Source of the DNA: Hippophae tibetana
Taxonomy: Eukaryota > Streptophyta > Magnoliopsida > Rosales > Elaeagnaceae
Reading direction: 5' to 3'
DNA length: 64,000 nucleotides
NCBI GenBank assembly: GCA_037013495.1
Contig: CM072810.1
Coordinates: 79,344,449-79,408,448 of the forward strand
Both the position numbers and the translations under genes were made by a program. This document shows positions 13,033 through 26,100 of the stretch, piece by piece. How positions within the stretch are numbered: the stretch's first letter is position 1; each line of letters opens with the position of its first letter. The notes under the pieces are model-generated. The model ran no database searches. It worked only from the letters and a program-made list of their open reading frames with translations, and was not told where the DNA came from.

Positions 13033-15204
13033 CATTTGTGTTCAAAAATGAAGTTCCAAATCAAGGAATATTAATATTGTGTGAGTCTATACAATATGTG
13101 TTTTGATATATTGTAATTCTTGTGTCTATAACCGAGTAAACAATTATCGTAGTTAATAGTTGGAACTCATATTTATCAAACTTTTTGTTGTTTTTGAAAA
13201 TTTGAGAAGTAGTCCCTTCTTTTTCTCTTCGCTTATATTTTTTAAAGAATAGAGATTGATTGAATAAATTAATAAATAACCCTTGGTCGGAACCAATATC
13301 TACTTTATAGCTCTTTTGAATAAAAGCGAAAGGAAGTAAAATGGATATGTTGCAATAAAAGGTTTAAACCCTATTTAAGTGACGAAAACGATGGAATTTG
13401 TGTACAAAAATGAGTTTCCAAAGCAAGGAAAATTAATATTGTGTAAATCTATACGATATTTGATTTGATATATTATAATAGTCGTTTCAATACACGAGTA
13501 CAAGATTATCGTAGTGAATACTTGTGACACATATTTATTAATGTTTTTATTGTTTTTGAAAATGTGAATAGTATCCATTTTATTTTTCTTTCTCTTATAT
13601 TTTTTAAAGAATATATATTGAATGAAAACAATAATAAATAACCCTTGGTTGGCACCAATATCTTCATTATAGCTCTTTTGAATAAAATCGAAGGGAAGTA
13701 AAACGGAAATGGTGTGACAAAAACATTAAAACCTTGCTAAGTGATGTAAACGATGCCATTTGTGTTCAAAAATGAAGTTCCAAATCAAGGAATATTAATA
13801 TTGTGTGAGTCTATATAATTTGTGTTTTGATATATTGTAATTCTTGTGTCTATAACCGAGTAAACAATTATCGTAGTTAATAGTTGGAACTCATATTTAT
13901 CAAACTTTTTGTTGTTTTTGAAAATTTGAGAAGTAGTCCCTTCTTTTTTTCTTCGCTTATATTTTTTAAAGAATAGAGATTGATTGAATAAATTAATAAA
14001 TAAACCTTGGTCGGAACCAATATCTACTTTATAGCTCTTTTGAATAAAAGCGAAAGGAAGTAAAATGGATATGTTGCAATAAAACGTTTCAACCCTATTT
14101 AAGTGACGTAAACGATGGAATTTGTGTACAAAAATGAGTTTCCAAAGCTAGGAAAATTAATATTGTGTAAATCTATACGATATTTAATTTGATATATTAT
14201 AATAGTCGTTTCAATACACGAGTACAAGGTTATCGTAGCGAATACTTGTGACACATATTTATTAATGTTTTTATTGTTTTTGAAAATGTGAATAGTATCC
14301 ATTTTATTTTTTACTCTCTTATATTTTTTAAAGAATATATATTGAATGAAAACAATAATAAATAACCCTTGGTTGGCACCAATATCTTCATTATAGCTCT
14401 TTTGAATAAAATCGAAGGGAAGTAAAACGGAAATGGTGTGACAAAAACATTAAAACCTTGCTAAGTGATGTAAACGATGCCATTTGTGTTCAAAAATGAA
14501 GTTCCAAATCAAGGAATATTAATATTGTGTGAGTCTATATAATTTGTGTTTTGATATATTGTAATTCTTGTGTCTATAACCGAGTAAACAATTATCGTAG
14601 TTAATAGTTGGAACTCATATTTATCAAACTTTTTGTTGTTTATGAAAATTTGAGAAGTAGTCCCTTCTTTTTCTCTTCGCTTATATTTTTTAAAGAATAG
14701 AGATTGATTGAATAAATTAATAAATAACCCTTGGTCGGAACCAATATCTACTTTATAGCTCTTTTGAATAAAAGCGAAAGGAAGTAAAACGGAAATGTTG
14801 CAACAAAAGGTTTAAACCCTATTTAAGTGACGAAAACGATGGAATTTGTGTACAAAAATGAGTTTCCAAAGCAAGGAAAATGAATATTGTGTGAATCTAT
14901 AAGATCTTCAATTTGATATATTATAATAGTCGTTTCAATACACGAGTACAAGATTATCGTAGTGAATACTCGCGACACATATTTATTAATTTTTTTATTG
15001 TTTTTGAAAATGTGAATTGTATCCATTTTATTTTTCTTTCTCTTATATTTTTTAAAGAATATAGATTGAATGAAAACAATAATAAATAACAATTGGTGGG
15101 CACCAATATCTTCATTACAGCTCTTTTGAATAAAATCGAAGGTAAGTAAAACGGAAATGGTCTGACAAAAACATTAAAACCTTGCTAAGTGATGTAAATG
15201 ATGC
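13033..15204 (+). repeat. HOR X-Z-Y, copy 4, with a conversion-like patch
   Basis: X is at 13033, Z at 13757 and Y at 14481. The A half of X has GAAG (base 13207) and CGCTTA (base 13233), which belong to Y or Z dimers, while X-type bases flank them on both sides. This looks like a short gene-conversion tract. The A half of Y has a private T-to-A at 14642 (GTTTATGAAA). Confidence 0.8.
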
Positions 15205-17376
15205 CATTTGTGTTCAAAAATGAAGTTCCAAATCAAGGAATATTAATATTGTGTGAGTCTATACAATATGTGTTTTGATATATTGTAATTCTTGTGTCTA
15301 TAACCGAGTAAACAATTATTGTAGTTAATAGTTGGAACTCATATTTATCAAACTTTTTGTTGTTTTTGAAAATTTGAGCAGTAGTCCCTTCTTTTTCTCT
15401 TCGCGTATATTTTTTAAAGAATAGAGATTGATTGAATAAATTAATAAATAACCCTTGGTCGGAACCAATATCTACTTTATAGCTCTTTTGAATAAAAGCG
15501 AAAGGAAGTAAAACGGAAATGTTGCAACAAAAGGTTTAAACCCTATTTAAGTGACGAAAACGATGGAATTTGTGTACAAAAATGAGTTTCCAAAGCAAGG
15601 AAAATGAATATTGTGTGAATCTATAAGATCTTCAATTTGATATATTATAATAGTCGTTTCAATACACGAGTACAAGGTTATCGTAGCGAATACTTGCGAC
15701 ACATATTTATTAATGTTTTTATTGTTTTTGAAAATGTGAATAGTATCCATTTTACTTTTTACTCTCTTATATTTTTTAAAGAATATATATTGAATGAAAA
15801 CAATAATAAATAACCCTTGGTTGGCACCAATATCTTCATTATAGCTCTTTTGAATAAAATCGAAGGGAAGTAAAACGGAAATGGTGTGACAAAAACATTA
15901 AAACCTTGCTAAGTGATGTAAATGATGCCATTTGTGTTCAAAAATGAAGTTCCAAATCAAGGAATATTAATATTTTGTGAGTCTATACAATATGTGTTTT
16001 GATATATTGTAATTCTTGTGTATATAACAGAGTAAACAATTATCGTAGTTAATAGTTGGAACTCATATTTATCAAACTTTTTGTTGTTTTTGAAAATTTG
16101 AGAAGTAGTCCCTTCTTTTTCTCTTCGCTTATATATTTTAAAGAATAGAGATTGATTGAATAAATTAATAAATAACCCTTGGTCGGAACCAATATCTACT
16201 TTATAGCTCTTTTGAATAAAAGCGAAAGGAAGTAAAACGGAAATGTTGCAACAAAAGGTTTAAACCCTATTTAAGTGACGAAAACGATGGAATTTGTGTA
16301 CAAAAATGAGTTTCCAAAGCAAGGAAAATTAATATTGTGTGAATCTATAAGATCTTCAATTTGATATATTATAATAGTCGTTTCAATACACGAGTACAAG
16401 ATTATCGTAGTGAATATTCGCGACACATATTTATTAATTTTTTTATTGTTTTTGAAAATGTGAATAGTATCCATTTTATTTTTCTTTCTCTTATATTTTT
16501 TAAAGAATATAGATTGAATGAAAACAATAATAAATAACAATTGGTGGGCACCAATATCTTCATTACAGCTCTTTTGAATAAAATCGAAGGTAAGTAAAAC
16601 GGAAATGGTGTGACAAAAACATTAAAACCTTGCTAAGTGATGTAAATGATGCCATTTGTGTTCAAAAATGAAGTTCCAAATCAAGGAATATTAATATTGT
16701 GTGAGTCTATACAATATGTGTTTTGATATATTGTAATTCTTGTGTCTATAACCGAGTAAACAATTATCGTAGTTAATAGTTGGAACTCATATTTATCAAA
16801 CTTTTTGTTGTTTTTGAAAATTTGAGCAGTAGTCCCTTCTTTTTCTCTTCGCGTATATTTTTTAAAGAATAGAGATTGATTGAATAAATTAATAAATAAC
16901 CCTTGGTCGGAACCAATATCTACTTTATAGCTCTTTTGATAAAAAGCGAAAGGAAGTAAAATGGATATGTTGCAATAAAACGTTTCAACCCTATTTAAGT
17001 GACGTAAACGATGGAATTTGTGTACAAAAATGAGTTTCCAAAGCAAGGAAAATTAATATTGTGTGAATCTATAAGATCTTCAATTTGATATATTATAATA
17101 GTCGTTTCAATACACGAGTACAAGGTTATCGTAGCGAATACTTGCGACACATATTTATTAATGTTTTTATTGTTTTTGAAAATGTGAATAGTATCCATTT
17201 TATTTTTTACTCTCTTATATTTTTTAAAGAATATATATTGAATGAAAACAATAATAAATAACAATTGGTGGGCACCAATATCTTCATTACAGCTCTTTTG
17301 AATAAAATCGAAGGTAAGTAAAACGGAAATGGTGTGACAAAAACATTAAAACCTTGCTAAGTGATGTAAATGATGC
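15205..17376 (+). repeat. HOR W-V-U, copy 1
   Basis: W is at 15205, V at 15929 and U at 16653. This copy directly abuts block II; the boundary falls inside the Y-to-W transition without any extra sequence. A private TGGTCTGAC occurs just upstream near 15161. Confidence 0.85.
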
Positions 17377-19548
17377 CATTTGTGTTCAAAAATGAAGTTC
17401 CAAATCAAGGAATATTAATATTGTGTGAGTCTATACAATATGTGTTTTGATATATTGTAATTCTTGTGTCTATAACCGAGTAAACAATTATTGTAGTTAA
17501 TAGTTGGAACTCATATTTATCAAACTTTTTGTTGTTTTTGAAAATTTGAGCAGTAGTCCCTTCTTTTTCTCTTCGCGTATATTTTTTAAAGAATAGAGAT
17601 TGATTGAATAAATTAATAAATAACCCTTGGTCGGAACCAATATCTACTTTATAGCTCTTTTGAATAAAAGCGAAAGGAAGTAAAACGGAAATGTTGCAAC
17701 AAAAGGTTTAAACCCTATTTAAGTGACGAAAACGATGGAATTTGTGTACAAAAATGAGTTTCCAAAGCAAGGAAAATGAATATTGTGTGAATCTATAAGA
17801 TCTTCAATTTGATATATTATAATAGTCGTTTCAATACACGAGTACAAGGTTATCGTAGCGAATACTTGCGACACATATTTATTAATGTTTTTATTGTTTT
17901 TGAAAATGTGAATAGTATCCATTTTACTTTTTACTCTCTTATATTTTTTAAAGAATATATATTGAATGAAAACAATAATAAATAACCCTTGGTTGGCACC
18001 AATATCTTCATTATAGCTCTTTTGAATAAAATCGAAGGGAAGTAAAACGGAAATGGTGTGACAAAAACATTAAAACCTTGCTAAGTGATGTAAATGATGC
18101 CATTTGTGTTCAAAAATGAAGTTCCAAATCAAGGAATATTAATATTTTGTGAGTCTATACAATATGTGTTTTGATATATTGTAATTCTTGTGTATATAAC
18201 AGAGTAAACAATTATCGTAGTTAATAGTTGGAACTCATATTTATCAAACTTTTTGTTGTTTTTGAAAATTTGAGAAGTAGTCCCTTCTTTTTCTCTTCGC
18301 TTATATATTTTAAAGAATAGAGATTGATTGAATAAATTAATAAATAACCCTTGGTCGGAACCAATATCTACTTTATAGCTCTTTTGAATAAAAGCGAAAG
18401 GAAGTAAAACGGAAATGTTGCAACAAAAGGTTTAAACCCTATTTAAGTGACGAAAACGATGGAATTTGTGTACAAAAATGAGTTTCCAAAGCAAGGAAAA
18501 TTAATATTGTGTGAATCTATAAGATCTTCAATTTGATATATTATAATAGTCGTTTCAATACACGAGTACAAGATTATCGTAGTGAATATTCGCGACACAT
18601 ATTTATTAATTTTTTTATTGTTTTTGAAAATGTGAATAGTATCCATTTTATTTTTCTTTCTCTTATATTTTTTAAAGAATATAGATTGAATGAAAACAAT
18701 AATAAATAACAATTGGTGGGCACCAATATCTTCATTACAGCTCTTTTGAATAAAATCGAAGGTAAGTAAAACGGAAATGGTGTGACAAAAACATTAAAAC
18801 CTTGCTAAGTGATGTAAATGATGCCATTTGTGTTCAAAAATGAAGTTCCAAATCAAGGAATATTAATATTGTGTGAGTCTATACAATATGTGTTTTGATA
18901 TATTGTAATTCTTGTGTCTATAACCGAGTAAACAATTATCGTAGTTAATAGTTGGAACTCATATTTATCAAACTTTTTGTTGTTTTTGAAAATTTGAGCA
19001 GTAGTCCCTTCTTTTTCTCTTCGCGTATATTTTTTAAAGAATAGAGATTGATTGAATAAATTAATAAATAACCCTTGGTCGGAACCAATATCTACTTTAT
19101 AGCTCTTTTGATAAAAAGCGAAAGGAAGTAAAATGGATATGTTGCAATAAAACGTTTCAACCCTATTTAAGTGACGTAAACGATGGAATTTGTGTACAAA
19201 AATGAGTTTCCAAAGCAAGGAAAATTAATATTGTGTGAATCTATAAGATCTTCAATTTGATATATTATAATAGTCGTTTCAATACACGAGTACAAGGTTA
19301 TCGTAGCGAATACTTGCGACACATATTTATTAATGTTTTTATTGTTTTTGAAAATGTGAATAGTATCCATTTTATTTTTTACTCTCTTATATTTTTTAAA
19401 GAATATATATTGAATGAAAACAATAATAAATAACAATTGGTGGGCACCAATATCTTCATTACAGCTCTTTTGAATAAAATCGAAGGTAAGTAAAACGGAA
19501 ATGGTGTGACAAAAACATTAAAACCTTGCTAAGTGATGTAAATGATGC
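17377..19548 (+). repeat. HOR W-V-U, copy 2
   Basis: W is at 17377, V at 18101 and U at 18825. I found it essentially indistinguishable from copy 1, including the V markers TATATAACAGAG and CTTATATATTTT and the U marker GATAAAAAGCG, all at 2,172-bp spacing. Confidence 0.85.
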
Positions 19549-20996
19549 CATTTGTGTTCAAAAATGAAGTTCCAAATCAAGGAATATTAATATTGTGTGA
19601 GTCTATACAATATGTGTTTTGATATATTGTAATTCTTGTGTCTATAACCGAGTAAACAATTATTGTAGTTAATAGTTGGAACTCATATTTATCAAACTTT
19701 TTGTTGTTTATGAAAATTTGAGCAGTAGTCCCTTCTTTTTCTCTTCGCGTATATTTTTTAAAGAATAGAGATTGATTGAATAAATTAATAAATAACCCTT
19801 GGTCGGAACCAATATCTACTTTATAGCTCTTTTGAATAAAAGCGAAAGGAAGTAAAACGGAAATGTTGCAACAAAAGGTTTAAACCCTATTTAAGTGACG
19901 AAAACGATGGAATTTGTGTACAAAAATGAGTTTCCAAAGCAAGGAAAATGAATATTGTGTGAATCTATAAGATCTTCAATTTGATATATTATAATAGTCG
20001 TTTCAATACACGAGTACAAGGTTATCGTAGCGAATACTTGCGACACATATTTATTAATGTTTTTATTGTTTTTGAAAATGTGAATAGTATCCATTTTACT
20101 TTTTACTCTCTTATATTTTTTAAAGAATATATATTGAATGAAAACAATAATAAATAACCCTTGGTTGGCACCAATATCTTCATTATAGCTCTTTTGAATA
20201 AAATCGAAGGGAAGTAAAACGGAAATGGTGTGACAAAAACATTAAAACCTTGCTAAGTGATGTAAATGATGCCATTTGTGTTCAAAAATGAAGTTCCAAA
20301 TCAAGGAATATTAATATTTTGTGAGTCTATACAATATGTGTTTTGATATATTGTAATTCTTGTGTATATAACAGAGTAAACAATTATCGTAGTTAATAGT
20401 TGGAACTCATATTTATCAAACTTTTTGTTGTTTTTGAAAATTTGAGAAGTAGTCCCTTCTTTTTCTCTTCGCTTATATATTTTAAAGAATAGAGATTGAT
20501 TGAATAAATTAATAAATAACCCTTGGTCGGAACCAATATCTACTTTATAGCTCTTTTGAATAAAAGCGAAAGGAAGTAAAACGGAAATGTTGCAACAAAA
20601 GGTTTAAACCCTATTTAAGTGACGAAAACGATGGAATTTGTGTACAAAAATGAGTTTCCAAAGCAAGGAAAATTAATATTGTGTGAATCTATAAGATCTT
20701 CAATTTGATATATTATAATAGTCGTTTCAATACACGAGTACAAGATTATCGTAGTGAATATTCGCGACACATATTTATTAATGTTTTTATTGTTTTTGAA
20801 AATGTGAATAGTATCCATTTTATTTTTTACTCTCTTATATTTTTTAAAGAATATATATTGAATGAAAACAATAATAAATAACAATTGGTGGGCACCAATA
20901 TCTTCATTACAGCTCTTTTGAATAAAATCAAAGGTAAGTAAAACGGAAATGGTGTGACAAAAACATTAAAACCTTGCTAAGTGATGTAAATGATGC
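19549..20996 (+). repeat. HOR W-V-U, copy 3, one dimer deleted (W then V/U hybrid)
   Basis: W at 19549 is followed by a single dimer at 20273 that begins as V and ends as U, and then by the next W at 20997. Exactly 724 bp is missing. The W dimer has a private T-to-A at 19710 and the hybrid has AAATCAAAGG near 20928 instead of AAATCGAAGG. Confidence 0.88.
20764..20782. other. Crossover junction between V and U dimers
   Basis: The last V-specific bases are at 20761 and 20763 (ATTCGCGAC rather than CTTGCGAC). The first U-specific base is the G at 20783 (TAATGTTTTT). The exchange therefore lies in the identical stretch between them. It joins V and U at the same offset of the B monomer, as expected for unequal homologous crossover, and explains the loss of one dimer. 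Confidence 0.85.
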
Positions 20997-23168
20997 CATT
21001 TGTGTTCAAAAATGAAGTTCCAAATCAAGGAATATTAATATTGTGTGAGTCTATACAATATGTGTTTTGATATATTGTAATTCTTGTGTCTATAACCGAG
21101 TAAACAATTATTGTAGTTAATAGTTGGAACTCATATTTATCAAACTTTTTGTTGTTTTTGAAAATTTGAGCAGTAGTCCCTTCTTTTTCTCTTCGCGTAT
21201 ATTTTTTAAAGAATAGAGATTGATTGAATAAATTAATAAATAACCCTTGGTCGGAACCAATATCTACTTTATAGCTCTTTTGAATAAAAGCGAAAGGAAG
21301 TAAAACGGAAATGTTGCAACAAAAGGTTTAAACCCTATTTAAGTGACGAAAACGATGGAATTTGTGTACAAAAATGAGTTTCCAAAGCAAGGAAAATGAA
21401 TATTGTGTGAATCTATAAGATCTTCAATTTGATATATTATAATAGTCGTTTCAATACACGAGTACAAGGTTATCGTAGCGAATACTTGCGACACATATTT
21501 ATTAATGTTTTTATTGTTTTTGAAAATGTGAATAGTATCCATTTTACTTTTTACTCTCTTATATTTTTTAAAGAATATATATTGAATGAAAACAATAATA
21601 AATAACCCTTGGTTGGCACCAATATCTTCATTATAGCTCTTTTGAATAAAATCGAAGGGAAGTAAAACGGAAATGGTGTGACAAAAACATTAAAACCTTG
21701 CTAAGTGATGTAAATGATGCCATTTGTGTTCAAAAATGAAGTTCCAAATCAAGGAATATTAATATTTTGTGAGTCTATACAATATGTGTTTTGATATATT
21801 GTAATTCTTGTGTATATAACAGAGTAAACAATTATCGTAGTTAATAGTTGGAACTCATATTTATCAAACTTTTTGTTGTTTTTGAAAATTTGAGAAGTAG
21901 TCCCTTCTTTTTCTCTTCGCTTATATATTTTAAAGAATAGAGATTGATTGAATAAATTAATAAATAACCCTTGGTCGGAACCAATATCTACTTTATAGCT
22001 CTTTTGAATAAAAGCGAAAGGAAGTAAAACGGAAATGTTGCAACAAAAGGTTTAAACCCTATTTAAGTGACGAAAACGATGGAATTTGTGTACAAAAATG
22101 AGTTTCCAAAGCAAGGAAAATTAATATTGTGTGAATCTATAAGATCTTCAATTTGATATATTATAATAGTCGTTTCAATACACGAGTACAAGATTATCGT
22201 AGTGAATATTCGCGACACATATTTATTAATTTTTTTATTGTTTTTGAAAATGTGAATAGTATCCATTTTATTTTTCTTTCTCTTATATTTTTTAAAGAAT
22301 ATAGATTGAATGAAAACAATAATAAATAACAATTGGTGGGCACCAATATCTTCATTACAGCTCTTTTGAATAAAATCGAAGGTAAGTAAAACGGAAATGG
22401 TGTGACAAAAACATTAAAACCTTGCTAAGTGATGTAAATGATGCCATTTGTGTTCAAAAATGAAGTTCCAAATCAAGGAATATTAATATTGTGTGAGTCT
22501 ATACAATATGTGTTTTGATATATTGTAATTCTTGTGTCTATAACCGAGTAAACAATTATCGTAGTTAATAGTTGGAACTCATATTTATCAAACTTTTTGT
22601 TGTTTTTGAAAATTTGAGCAGTAGTCCCTTCTTTTTCTCTTCGCGTATATTTTTTAAAGAATAGAGATTGATTGAATAAATTAATAAATAACCCTTGGTC
22701 GGAACCAATATCTACTTTATAGCTCTTTTGATAAAAAGCGAAAGGAAGTAAAATGGATATGTTGCAATAAAACGTTTCAACCCTATTTAAGTGACGTAAA
22801 CGATGGAATTTGTGTACAAAAATGAGTTTCCAAAGCAAGGAAAATTAATATTGTGTGAATCTATAAGATCTTCAATTTGATATATTATAATAGTCGTTTC
22901 AATACACGAGTACAAGGTTATCGTAGCGAATACTTGCGACACATATTTATTAATGTTTTTATTGTTTTTGAAAATGTGAATAGTATCCATTTTATTTTTT
23001 ACTCTCTTATATTTTTTAAAGAATATATATTGAATGAAAACAATAATAAATAACAATTGGTGGGCACCAATATCTTCATTACAGCTCTTTTGAATAAAAT
23101 CGAAGGTAAGTAAAACGGAAATGGTGTGACAAAAACATTAAAACCTTGCTAAGTGATGTAAATGATGC
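20997..23168 (+). repeat. HOR W-V-U, copy 4
   Basis: W is at 20997, V at 21721 and U at 22445. All type markers of copies 1 and 2 are present in order. It is the last complete W-V-U trimer; W does not occur again in the window. Confidence 0.85.
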
Positions 23169-26100
23169 CATTTGTGTTCAAAAATGAAGTTCCAAATCAA
23201 GGAATATTAATATTGTGTGAGTCTATACAATATGTGTTTTGATATATTGTAATTCTTGTGTCTATAACCGAGTAAACAATTATCGTAGTTAATAGTTGGA
23301 ACTCATATTTATCAAACTTTTTGTTGTTTTTGAAAATTTGAGAAGTAGTCCCTTCTTTTTCTCTTCGCTTATATTTTTTAAAGAATAGAGATTGATTGAA
23401 TAAATTAATAAATAACCCTTGGTCGGAACCAATATCTACTTTATAGCTCTTTTGAATAAAAGCGAAAGGAAGTAAAACGGAAATGTTGCAACAAAAGGTT
23501 TAAACCCTATTTAAGTGACGAAAACGATGGAATTTGTGTACAAAAATGAGTTTCCAAAGCAAGGAAAATTAATATTGTGTGAATCTATAAGATCTTCAAT
23601 TTGATATATTATAATAGTCGTTTCAATACACGAGTACAAGATTATCGTAGTGAATATTCGCGACACATATTTATTAATTTTTTTATTGTTTTTGAAAATG
23701 TGAATAGTATCCATTTTATTTTTCTTTCTCTTATATTTTTTAAAGAATATAGATTGAATGAAAACAATAATAAATAACAATTGGTGGGCACCAATATCTT
23801 CATTACAGCTCTTTTGAATAAAATCGAAGGTAAGTAAAACGGAAATGGTGTGACAAAAACATTAAAACCTTGCTAAGTGATGTAAATGATGCCATTTGTG
23901 TTCAAAAATGAAGTTCCAAATCAAGGAATATTAATATTGTGTGAGTCTATACAATATGTGTTTTGATATATTGTAATTCTTGTGTCTATAACCGAGTAAA
24001 CAATTATCGTAGTTAATAGTTGGAACTCATATTTATCAAACTTTTTGTTGTTTTTGAAAATTTGAGCAGTAGTCCCTTCTTTTTCTCTTCGCGTATATTT
24101 TTTAAAGAATAGAGATTGATTGAATAAATTAATAAATAACCCTTGGTCGGAACCAATATCTACTTTATAGCTCTTTTGATAAAAAGCGAAAGGAAGTAAA
24201 ATGGATATGTTGCAATAAAACGTTTCAACCCTATTTAAGTGACGTAAACGATGGAATTTGTGTACAAAAATGAGTTTCCAAAGCTAGGAAAATTAATATT
24301 GTGTAAATCTATACGATATTTAATTTGATATATTATAATAGTCGTTTCAATACACGAGTACAAGGTTATCGTAGCGAATACTTGTGACACATATTTATTA
24401 ATGTTTTTATTGTTTTTGAAAATGTGAATAGTATCCATTTTATTTTTTACTCTCTTATATTTTTTAAAGAATATATATTGAATGAAAACAATAATAAATA
24501 ACCCTTGGTTGGCACCAATATCTTCATTATAGCTCTTTTGAATAAAATCGAAGGGAAGTAAAATGGAAATGGTGTGACAAAAACATTAAAACCTTGCTAA
24601 GTGATGTAAACGATGCCATTTGTGTTCAAAAATGAAGTTCCAAATCAAGGAATATTAATATTGTGTGAGTCTATATAATTTGAGTTTTGATATATTGTAA
24701 TTCTTGTGTCTATAACCGAGTAAACAATTATCGTAGTTAATAGTTGGAACTCATATTTATCAAACTTTTTGTTGTTTTTGAAAATTTGAGAAGTAGTCCC
24801 TTCTTTTTCTCTTCGCTTATATTTTTTAAAGAATAGAGATTGATTGAATAAATTAATAAATAACCCTTGGTCGGAACCAATATCTACTTTATAGCTCTTT
24901 TGAATAAAAGCGAAAGGAAGTAAAACGGAAATGTTGCAACAAAAGGTTTAAACCCTATTTAAGTGACGAAAACGATGGAATTTGTGTACAAAAATGAGTT
25001 TCCAAAGCAAGGAAAATGAATATTGTGTGAATCTATAAGATCTTCAATTTGATATATTATAATAGTCGTTTCAATACACGAGTACAAGATTATCGTAGTG
25101 AATACTCGCGACACATATTTATTAATTTTTTTATTGTTTTTGAAAATGTGAATTGTATCCATTTTATTTTTCTTTCTCTTATATTTTTTAAAGAATATAG
25201 ATTGAATGAAAACAATAATAAATAACAATTGGTGGGCACCAATATCTTCATTACAGCTCTTTTGAATAAAATCGAAGGTAAGTAAAACGGAAATGGTGTG
25301 ACAAAAACATTAAAACCTTGCTAAGTGATGTAAATGATGCCATTTGTGTTCAAAAATGAAGTTCCAAATCAAGGAATATTAATATTGTGTGAGTCTATAC
25401 AATATGTGTTTTGATATATTGTAATTCTTGTGTCTATAACCGAGTAAACAATTATTGTAGTTAATAGTTGGAACTCATATTTATCAAACTTTTTGTTGTT
25501 TTTGAAAATTTGAGCAGTAGTCCCTTCTTTTTCTCTTCGCGTATATTTTTTAAAGAATAGAGATTGATTGAATAAATTAATAAATAACCCTTGGTCGGAA
25601 CCAATATCTACTTTATAGCTCTTTTGAATAAAAGCGAAAGGAAGTAAAATGGATATGTTGCAATAAAAGGTTTAAACCCTATTTAAGTGACGAAAACGAT
25701 GGAATTTGTGTACAAAAATGAGTTTCCAAAGCAAGGAAAATTAATATTGTGTAAATCTATACGATATTTAATTTGATATATTATAATAGTCGTTTCAATA
25801 CACGAGTACAAGATTATCGTAGTGAATACTTGTGACACATATTTATTAATGTTTTTATTGTTTTTGAAAATGTGAATAGTATCCATTTTAATTTTCTTTC
25901 TCTTATATTTTTTAAAGAATATATATTGAATGAAAACAATAATAAATAACCCTTGGTTGGCACCAATATCTTCATTATAGCTCTTTTGAATAAAATCGAA
26001 GGGAAGTAAAACGGAAATGGTGTGACAAAAACATTAAAACCTTGCTAAGTGATGTAAACGATGCCATTTGTGTTCAAAAATGAAGTTCCAAATCAAGGAA

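Larger units (their letters stand above)
6517..15204 (+). repeat. Block II: 2,172-bp HOR X-Z-Y, four copies
   Basis: Twelve dimers follow the order X-Z-Y four times with exact 2,172-bp spacing. The copies differ by only a few bases that I could spot, against about 20% difference between A and B, so amplification of the trimer is recent compared with the dimer. Most differences are private to one copy. Confidence 0.88.
15205..23168 (+). repeat. Block III: 2,172-bp HOR W-V-U, three full copies and one shortened
   Basis: Eleven dimers read W-V-U, W-V-U, W-(V/U), W-V-U. W combines a Y-like front with the AAGATCTT site, then Z-like TAGCGAATACTTG and a private TTTACTTTTT. V carries GAATATTCGCGAC and CTTATATATTTT. 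U has GATAAAAAGCG in its A half and a Z-like middle but the Y-like dyad tail. The types therefore look like reassortments of the X/Y/Z alleles of block II plus a few new changes. Confidence 0.87.
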
